Origin: Paracoccaceae bacterium
GTDB lineage: Bacteria; Pseudomonadota; Alphaproteobacteria; Rhodobacterales; Rhodobacteraceae
DNA: 5,303 nucleotides
Assembly (NCBI GenBank): GCA_019090405.1
Contig: JAHRVZ010000085.1
Span: forward strand, 1 to 5,303
Reading direction: 5' to 3'
The notes below the pieces were generated by a model. The model was not told the origin of the DNA and did not search any database. It saw only the letters and a program-made list of their open reading frames with translations. Every line of letters starts with the position of its first letter. The stretch's first letter is position 1. Below are positions 1 through 4,326 of this stretch, in pieces. Both the position numbers and the translations under genes were made by a program.

Positions 1-784
1 GAATTTCCCAACCGTCGTTGAAATCAAGTGCGGGAATGTGCACTTCGCCGTTTTGCACAAAGGCATTGGCCAGCGTGTCGCCTTCGGTTTCGATCAGCGC
101 CTGTCCTGACTCAAACCCGGTAGCGCCCATTTGCGCCGCCAGCAACCCGTCCATCGCCGCCTTGCCTGCATGAAACGGTTTCGACATGGTTCCGAACGAG
201 GCAACAAGCCCCCCCGCCGTGGTTGCCGCGACGCCTATGGCGTTGGCGATCCGGGTTTGATCCAGTCCCATCAGAACACTGGCCGAGGCCGCCGCCGAGA
301 ACCGGCCAATGACGGATGTGGAATGAAACCCGAGTTTATTGACGGTTTCGCCGAAATCTTTGCCGCCCAATCGCGCTCCGGTTTCAAACCCGGTGACAAA
401 CGCTTTAAGGGCATCCATGTCGCTGCTGCCCAGTTCCTGAGCCATGGCAAGAGTCGCCGCCCAGGTTGGCCCGCTCAGATGGGCGAGACACCCAAGGTGG
501 GTATCGTCATAATCCAGACAATGCGCAAAGGTGCCGTTGACCAGTGCTGACGCCATTGGCGATTGGCAACCATCCTGAAACACCGGAGCTTTGCCCGGAG
601 CGGACCAGGCGGTTGCCACCTTACGGGCGACATTTCCCGCGCCCTGATCATGGGCACCTACAAGAACGCCGATCCAGTCGGCAAGGCACATTCGCGCTGC
701 ATCCAGAATTTCGTCAGGCAGCGGTCGGTCCAGAGTGGTTGCCACATGGCTGGACAGGATATCGGCGTTCGGGTGGTTGGACAT
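1..784 (-). CDS. MmgE/PrpD family protein, C-terminal part cut by the window edge
   Basis: The frame is open from the ATG at 784-782 to the left edge, giving 261 codons of a family usually about 450 residues long, so the small C-terminal domain is missing. Family marks run in order: an N-terminal helical stretch with ALVNGTFAHCLDYDDTH at residues 80-96, a following His at 102 (AHLSGP), GFHSTSVIGRFSAA at 152-165, and AGGLVASFGTMSKPFHAGKAA at 190-210. The DYDDTH and GTMxKPxHAGKAA blocks are typical of 2-methylcitrate dehydratase (PrpD), cis-aconitate decarboxylase and iminodisuccinate epimerase. Members are cytoplasmic enzymes that dehydrate, decarboxylate or isomerise small polycarboxylates. 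The start lies 3 bases after the stop of the upstream CoA-transferase gene, with GGAG at 799-796 about 11 bases before the ATG, so co-transcription and translational coupling are likely. There is no prpB/prpC neighbour, so a methylcitrate-cycle role is not supported. Family assignment is firm; the substrate is unknown. Confidence 0.93.
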   Translation of the reverse strand, partial: MSNHPNADILSSHVATTLDRPLPDEILDAARMCLADWIGVLVGAHDQGAGNVARKVATAWSAPGKAPVFQDGCQSPMASALVNGTFAHCLDYDDTHLGCLAHLSGPTWAATLAMAQELGSSDMDALKAFVTGFETGARLGGKDFGETVNKLGFHSTSVIGRFSAAASASVLMGLDQTRIANAIGVAATTAGGLVASFGTMSKPFHAGKAAMDGLLAAQMGATGFESGQALIETEGDTLANAFVQNGEVHIPALDFNDGWEI

Positions 785-787
785 GGG

Positions 788-2125
788 TCAGATAACTCCG
801 TCTTTGTGGAACTGTGCAATGGTTTCGGAATCAAACCCGAGACCGGCAAGGATGGCATCGTTTGATTCACCCACTTCGGGGGCGGCCTTGCGCTGTTTGT
901 GGGCCAGTCCTGACAGTGCCAGAGGGTTGACGATCTGCGGTATTGGCCCATCCACAGGGTGGTCAACATATTCGATCAGGCCACGACCCGCGACGTTTTC
1001 GGAATTCAGCGCGTCGTCGGGCGAATAGACCGGCGTGATCGGAACACCCTTGCGGGTCATCTCGTCTATCAGGTCGTCGCGGTTTTTGGCGGCGCAGGTT
1101 TCGGCGATGGCGGCGCGATAGGCGTCGGCCTTGCCTCCGTGGTCGGAATGCCGGTCCTCTGGTGTTTCATCATGGTCGATCAGATCGGGCCGGTCTATGG
1201 CGGTGCAGAAATTGACCCAGAGCCGTTTTTCCAACAGCGCCACCGCGACGGATTTGTTATCGGCCGTCAGGTAGGTTCCATAGCGCGGATTACCGCCCCA
1301 GACTTCAATACCTGGCAGGCCGGTATTGCCAACCTTGCGCGACATCGAACCGGTCTGGGAAATGTTGCACATGGAAAACAGGCTGTCGAACATGGCTATG
1401 TCCAGATTAGACCCCTTGCCAGTCTGTTTCCGTTTCAATAGCGCGCCCAGAATTCCGATGACAGCCATTGTTGCCCCGGCATAATCGGCGGCCTGAAATC
1501 CCGGCACAGCCGCCGCCTTGCCAGGTTGCGCCGACATTCCGGCAAAGCCCGACAAGGCCTGAATGACCAAATCATGACCTGAGATATGCGCCAGTGGGCC
1601 GGTCTGCCCAAACCCGGATATAGAACAATATACCAACCCAGGGTTCGTAGCACTTACGGTTTCGTAATCTATGTTAAGGTTCTTCGCCACGCCGGGTCGG
1701 AAGGATTCCACCAGCACATCGGCCTGTTCAATCAGCTTATGCACAATGGCCTGACCGTCGGCGGTCGACATATCCACGGACATGCTGTGTTTGCCGCCAT
1801 TGACGCTGTTGAAATAGACGCTACCGGTTTTGAACAACGGTGCGTTTGCGCGGCTCATGTCACCGACACCGGGGCGTTCGATTTTGATCACTGTAGCGCC
1901 CAGATCGGACAATAGCTGGGTGCTCCAGGGGCCAGGCAAAAGCCTGCTGAAATCGGCGATCAGAACGCCGGCCAGCGGTAGGTCTGAGTTGTTTTCGGCG
2001 GGTTCGTTCACATGATCGGTAAGCGATGCGCCTGAGCGGGGTTGGGATTCTGAATTCGTCACGGGTCTGGCTTTGCCGCCTCCTGAGTGGTTATCGTCAC
2101 GGTTTACATACGCGCAATTTGGCAT
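788..2125 (-). CDS. Family III CoA-transferase (CaiB/BaiF), alpha-methylacyl-CoA racemase-like
   Basis: This 445-codon frame belongs to the CaiB/BaiF fold, whose members transfer CoA between carboxylic acids or epimerise 2-methylacyl-CoAs in the cytoplasm. The core begins at residue 50 with LPLAGVLIADFSRLLPGPWS, followed by LLSDLGATVIKIERPG (71-86), a CoA-binding RPGV at 143-146, NPGLVYCSISGFGQTGP (161-177), GHDLVIQALSG (183-193), AADYAGATM (212-220), TGKGSNLDIAMFDS (235-248) and GVPITPVYSPDDA (360-372). Asp214 sits at the family's catalytic aspartate. His184, Asp214 and Glu299 have spacings of 30 and 85, the same as the racemase residues I recall from Mycobacterium tuberculosis MCR (His126, Asp156, Glu241). 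Racemase activity is therefore a live alternative to CoA transfer. The Arg often found six residues after the RPG arginine is Asn149. Residues 1-48 are an unconserved polar extension and the start is uncertain: the ATG at 2125 lacks a well-placed ribosome site, and GTG at 2062 or 2011 are alternatives. First gene of a leftward pair with the MmgE/PrpD gene. Confidence 0.92.
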   Translation of the reverse strand: MPNCAYVNRDDNHSGGGKARPVTNSESQPRSGASLTDHVNEPAENNSDLPLAGVLIADFSRLLPGPWSTQLLSDLGATVIKIERPGVGDMSRANAPLFKTGSVYFNSVNGGKHSMSVDMSTADGQAIVHKLIEQADVLVESFRPGVAKNLNIDYETVSATNPGLVYCSISGFGQTGPLAHISGHDLVIQALSGFAGMSAQPGKAAAVPGFQAADYAGATMAVIGILGALLKRKQTGKGSNLDIAMFDSLFSMCNISQTGSMSRKVGNTGLPGIEVWGGNPRYGTYLTADNKSVAVALLEKRLWVNFCTAIDRPDLIDHDETPEDRHSDHGGKADAYRAAIAETCAAKNRDDLIDEMTRKGVPITPVYSPDDALNSENVAGRGLIEYVDHPVDGPIPQIVNPLALSGLAHKQRKAAPEVGESNDAILAGLGFDSETIAQFHKDGVI

Positions 2126-2136
2126 GGCGCGCCATG
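2123..2136. repeat. Perfect 14-bp palindrome over the leftward start codon
   Basis: CATGGCGCGCCATG reads the same on both strands. It contains the ATG at 2125-2123 on the minus strand used for the longest CoA-transferase frame, and a second minus-strand ATG at 2135-2133. In RNA it could fold as a 5-bp stem with a CGCG loop over the initiation site. As DNA it could be a protein-binding site. The sequence is certain; its function is only inferred. Confidence 0.4.
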
Positions 2137-2164
2137 ATTATGTCCTTTTGCCGGGTGCATCAGC

Positions 2165-2194
2165 ATTTTCGGCGTTGAGGAGCAGTTAATTCAA
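2165..2194 (-). promoter_or_regulatory. Candidate sigma-70-type promoter for the leftward operon
   Basis: Read on the minus strand, TTGAAT (2194-2189, four of six bases matching TTGACA) is followed after 18 bases by GAAAAT (2170-2165, four of six matching TATAAT). Transcription would start near 2158, roughly 30 bases before the ATG at 2125. The match is weak, and is supported mainly by position and by the divergent arrangement with the rightward candidate. Confidence 0.25.
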
Positions 2195-2207
2195 ATATCC
2201 TGTTTGA
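2191..2207. promoter_or_regulatory. Inverted repeat TCAAA-N7-TTTGA between divergent -35 elements
   Basis: TCAAA at 2191-2195 and TTTGA at 2203-2207 are exact inverted copies around a 7-base spacer. The arms overlap the proposed -35 hexamers of both divergent promoters, so a dimeric regulator bound here could control both operons at once. Because TTGA is itself part of a -35 consensus, the symmetry may simply reflect two back-to-back -35 boxes rather than an operator. Confidence 0.25.
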
Positions 2208-2235
2208 CATCTGAACTGGGCTGAGACTACATAAT
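2204..2235 (+). promoter_or_regulatory. Candidate sigma-70-type promoter for the rightward operon
   Basis: A perfect TTGACA at 2204-2209 is followed by TACATAAT at 2228-2235. This gives either TACATA after 18 bases or the better-matching CATAAT after 20 bases. Transcription would begin around 2242 and leave a leader of about 110 bases before the SDR start. The -35 is strong, but the -10 is either a poor match or poorly spaced, so this is a moderate candidate only. Confidence 0.35.
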
Positions 2236-2303
2236 GAAACGTATCCCGTCTACTGGAATGTATGGTGCTGACGATTGACATTTATAGTTGGCGTTGTCGC
2301 GAA

Positions 2304-2313
2304 CCTGTACAGG
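2304..2313. repeat. 10-bp palindrome CCTGTACAGG in the SDR leader
   Basis: This perfect palindrome lies about 40 bases before the SDR start codon and downstream of the proposed rightward promoter. It could be a small operator placed to block elongation, but a 10-bp palindrome can also occur by chance. The remainder of the 2126-2354 intergenic region shows no open frame with a credible start and no terminator-like hairpin with a T-run. Confidence 0.2.
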
Positions 2314-2343
2314 CTGGGATCAGCGGGATTGATTAGACAATAC

Positions 2344-2348
2344 GGGAG
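2344..2348 (+). promoter_or_regulatory. Ribosome binding site of the SDR gene
   Basis: GGGAG ends 6 bases before the ATG at 2355. It is a good Shine-Dalgarno match at normal spacing and supports that ATG as the start of the first rightward gene. Confidence 0.7.
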
Positions 2349-2354
2349 ATAGTC

Positions 2355-3140
2355 ATGCAGATCGAGTTTGACGGAAAAGTTGCTTTGATCGTCGGCGCGG
2401 CGCAGGGAATTGGGTTTGCCACCGCAACCGAACTTAGGAACTCGGGCGCAAAGGTGGCGGTTGCCGACATCAACGGCGAGGCCGCTCTTGCCGCCGCTTC
2501 GCGTCTGGCTGGCGACGATACCGAAAAGCTGGGTGTGCAGGCCGACATCAGTTCGATGGACAGCGTAGAGGCAATGGTGGCCGAAGTGACCAGCCAGTTG
2601 GGAGCGCCGGATATTGTGATCATCTCGGCGGCTTTGTTGGATGACAAACTGTTCCTGGATTCGGGTCCAAAAGACTGGCAGCGGATCATAGATGTCTGCC
2701 TTTACGGGCCGATGAATGTATTGCACAGCGTGCTGCCGGGCATGACTGAACGCGGCTTTGGCCGGATCATCTGCATGGCGTCGGATTCCGCGCGCGTTGG
2801 GCAGGCGCGGCTGTCGTATTACGCTGCCGCAAAGGGCGGTGTCATCGCATTGATCAAATCGGTCGCGCAAGAGGTCGGCCCGTCCGGTGTCACTCTGAAC
2901 GTGGTGTCCCCCGGGGCCACCGATACCGAATTGCGTCAGGCCCGCGAGGCCCAGACCAAAGAGGCGATCGGCGAAGAACGCTATGCTGCGCGGACCAAAA
3001 AAGTTGTGCGCATGTATCCGGCTGGTCGGATTGGCCTGCCACAGGACCACGCCAGCATGATCACCTATCTGGCCAGCGAACAGGCTTCCTGGGTCACTGG
3101 TCAAGTCATAAGCGTCAACGGCGGCTTTGTAATGCCATGA
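2355..3140 (+). CDS. Short-chain dehydrogenase/reductase (SDR), probable NAD-dependent hydroxyacyl-CoA dehydrogenase
   Basis: The 261-residue length is typical of classical SDRs, which are cytoplasmic NAD(P)-dependent alcohol/ketone oxidoreductases. The Rossmann glycine motif is VGAAQGIG at 13-20, with Val for the usual Thr. Asp38 at the end of the second strand (VAVAD) favours NAD(H) over NADP(H). The structural NNAG motif is replaced by ISAA (90-93). The catalytic Ser143, Tyr156 and Lys160 are present with normal spacing (YAAAK), followed by SPGATDTE (185-192) and a C-terminal WVTGQVISVNGG (246-257). The Asn of the N-S-Y-K tetrad, normally in VNLxG, is Cys115. The SPGATDTE region and C-terminus resemble FabG and 2-hydroxycyclohexanecarboxyl-CoA dehydrogenase (BadH)-like enzymes, which suits a neighbouring acyl-CoA dehydrogenase. 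GGGAG lies 6 bases before the ATG. It heads the rightward operon, with 13 bases before the next gene. SDR family is sure; the hydroxyacyl-CoA substrate is inferred from context. Confidence 0.95.
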   Translation: MQIEFDGKVALIVGAAQGIGFATATELRNSGAKVAVADINGEAALAAASRLAGDDTEKLGVQADISSMDSVEAMVAEVTSQLGAPDIVIISAALLDDKLFLDSGPKDWQRIIDVCLYGPMNVLHSVLPGMTERGFGRIICMASDSARVGQARLSYYAAAKGGVIALIKSVAQEVGPSGVTLNVVSPGATDTELRQAREAQTKEAIGEERYAARTKKVVRMYPAGRIGLPQDHASMITYLASEQASWVTGQVISVNGGFVMP

Positions 3141-3153
3141 GAAAGAACCGATA

Positions 3154-4308
3154 ATGGACTTTAGTTTCACATCCGAACAACAGCTAATCCGCGAATCCTG
3201 CAAGGCGATGGTCGAACGCGATGTCGACCCGATTCTGGCGCGCCACGATGCGTCAAAACCGCTGCCCAAGGCGGCGATGCTAGAGATTTACAAATCCCTT
3301 GCCAACATGGGCCTGATGGCCCCGCGCCTGCCCGTCGAGGATGGTGGCGCAGGCCTGTCGATGCTTGATTACGGGTTCATGTTCGAAATCCTGCCGCCGG
3401 TGATTTCAATTTCGATTCTGGCGCAGGAATGCACCGCCGCGCGCATCTATGCCGAAAGCACCCCCGAGCAGAAAGAAATGTTCCTGCCCGGTATTCTAAA
3501 CGGCACCAAGATCTGCTGCACCGGAACCACCGAACCCAACATGGGGTCCAACCCACGCGAGGTTCAGACCCGTGTCGAGGCGGATGGTGATGAACTGGTG
3601 ATCAACGGAGCCAAGCTGTGGATCACCAACGCGGGCATTGCCGATATTTTCAACACCACCTGTTCCGAAGGCAAAGACGAGCGCGGCAATTCCAAACTCC
3701 GCCGTATCGTGGTCGAACGCGAACGTGCCGGGGTCGAAACCCGCGAAGTCCCCTGTCTGGGGCTGCGTCAGGGCCATCTGGGCGAGATCATCTATAACAA
3801 TGTGCGGGTGCCAAAAATCAACTCGCTTGGCGCGTCGGGCGATGCTGCAAGGCTGTTGACGCTGACGTGGAACGGCAACCGGCCACTGGTTGGTCTGGCG
3901 GCCGTGCATCTGGCACAAAAGGCGCTGGATGCGGCGGTTGAATACGCCGGGGTGCGCAAGCAGTTCGGTAAATTTATCGGCGGTCATCAGCTTGTGCAGA
4001 AACAGCTTGCTGATATCGAAACCGCCGTCGTTACCAGCCGGATGCTGTGTTATTACGCGCTAAGCGCAATGGACAATGGCGAAAGGGCCAACGGCACCTC
4101 GGCCATGGCCAAACGCTTTGCCACCACCGCATGTGAACGGGCGATCTCTGAGGCGATGCAGGTGCATGGCGCCATGGGGATTGCCGAAGAAACCGGGCTT
4201 GAGCAGCTGTATCGGGACGTGCGCATGTTGCCAATCCCGGACGGGGCGAACGGAATTCTGGCGTTGATTCAAGGGCGTGAATTGGCTGGAATTGACGCGT
4301 TCCGCTAA
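3154..4308 (+). CDS. Acyl-CoA dehydrogenase, FAD-dependent, with Asp at the catalytic-base position
   Basis: This 384-residue protein has the full three-domain acyl-CoA dehydrogenase layout. It would use FAD to make a 2,3-double bond in an acyl-CoA and pass electrons to ETF in the cytoplasm. An N-terminal helical domain (MDFSFTSEQQLIRES) leads to the flavin/substrate motif CTGTTEPNMGSNP at 122-134 and LWITNAGIADIF (155-166). The C-terminal domain carries NRPLVGLAAVHLAQKALD (242-259), VRKQFGKFIGGHQLVQKQLAD (267-287), QVHGAMGIAEETGLEQLYRDVR (336-357) and IPDGANGILALIQGRELAG (361-379). That last block corresponds to IYEGTxEIQ, where the Glu is the catalytic base; here it is Asp363. The other known base position, used by isovaleryl-CoA dehydrogenase, aligns with Asn242, so no Glu substitutes there. 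It lies 13 bases after the SDR stop and 18 bases before the next gene, so it is co-transcribed. The family is firm. The substrate is unknown; a branched or alicyclic acyl-CoA is a guess from context. Confidence 0.95.
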   Translation: MDFSFTSEQQLIRESCKAMVERDVDPILARHDASKPLPKAAMLEIYKSLANMGLMAPRLPVEDGGAGLSMLDYGFMFEILPPVISISILAQECTAARIYAESTPEQKEMFLPGILNGTKICCTGTTEPNMGSNPREVQTRVEADGDELVINGAKLWITNAGIADIFNTTCSEGKDERGNSKLRRIVVERERAGVETREVPCLGLRQGHLGEIIYNNVRVPKINSLGASGDAARLLTLTWNGNRPLVGLAAVHLAQKALDAAVEYAGVRKQFGKFIGGHQLVQKQLADIETAVVTSRMLCYYALSAMDNGERANGTSAMAKRFATTACERAISEAMQVHGAMGIAEETGLEQLYRDVRMLPIPDGANGILALIQGRELAGIDAFR

Positions 4309-4312
4309 CGGC

Positions 4313-4322
4313 AAAGGGGGGG
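4313..4322 (+). promoter_or_regulatory. Ribosome binding site with a G7 run before a TTG start
   Basis: AAAGGGGGGG lies in the 18-base gap after the acyl-CoA dehydrogenase stop and ends 4 bases before the TTG at 4327. The purine run can pair with the 16S 3' end, allowing G-U wobble, and it supports TTG as the initiation codon. The only in-frame stop nearby is the TAA of the previous gene. Confidence 0.5.
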
Positions 4323-4326
4323 TTCA

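Noticed and set aside
131..1441. Plus-strand open frames at 131-550, 544-795, 563-865, 735-1028 and 959-1441
   Set aside because: They are antisense to the MmgE/PrpD and CaiB/BaiF genes, with low-complexity, Arg/Gly-rich translations and no family resemblance.
2079..2084. AGGAGG on the minus strand as a ribosome site for a shorter CoA-transferase start
   Set aside because: The nearest in-frame start, GTG 2062, is 16 bases away, too far for normal use, and no ATG/GTG/TTG occurs at 5-10 bases; kept only as part of the start ambiguity.
2275..2280. Second TTGACA as a promoter -35 for the SDR operon
   Set aside because: No sequence resembling TATAAT lies 15-19 bases downstream; the region there is CGCGAACCTG.
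2250..3269. Long minus-strand open frame (339 codons) opposite the SDR gene
   Set aside because: It lies antisense to a clear SDR with intact motifs, its translation has no recognisable domain, and it runs into the acyl-CoA dehydrogenase start; a GC-rich codon shadow.
3496..3987. Minus-strand open frame of 163 codons inside the acyl-CoA dehydrogenase
   Set aside because: It is an antisense shadow of a well-conserved coding region with no plausible ribosome site or domain.
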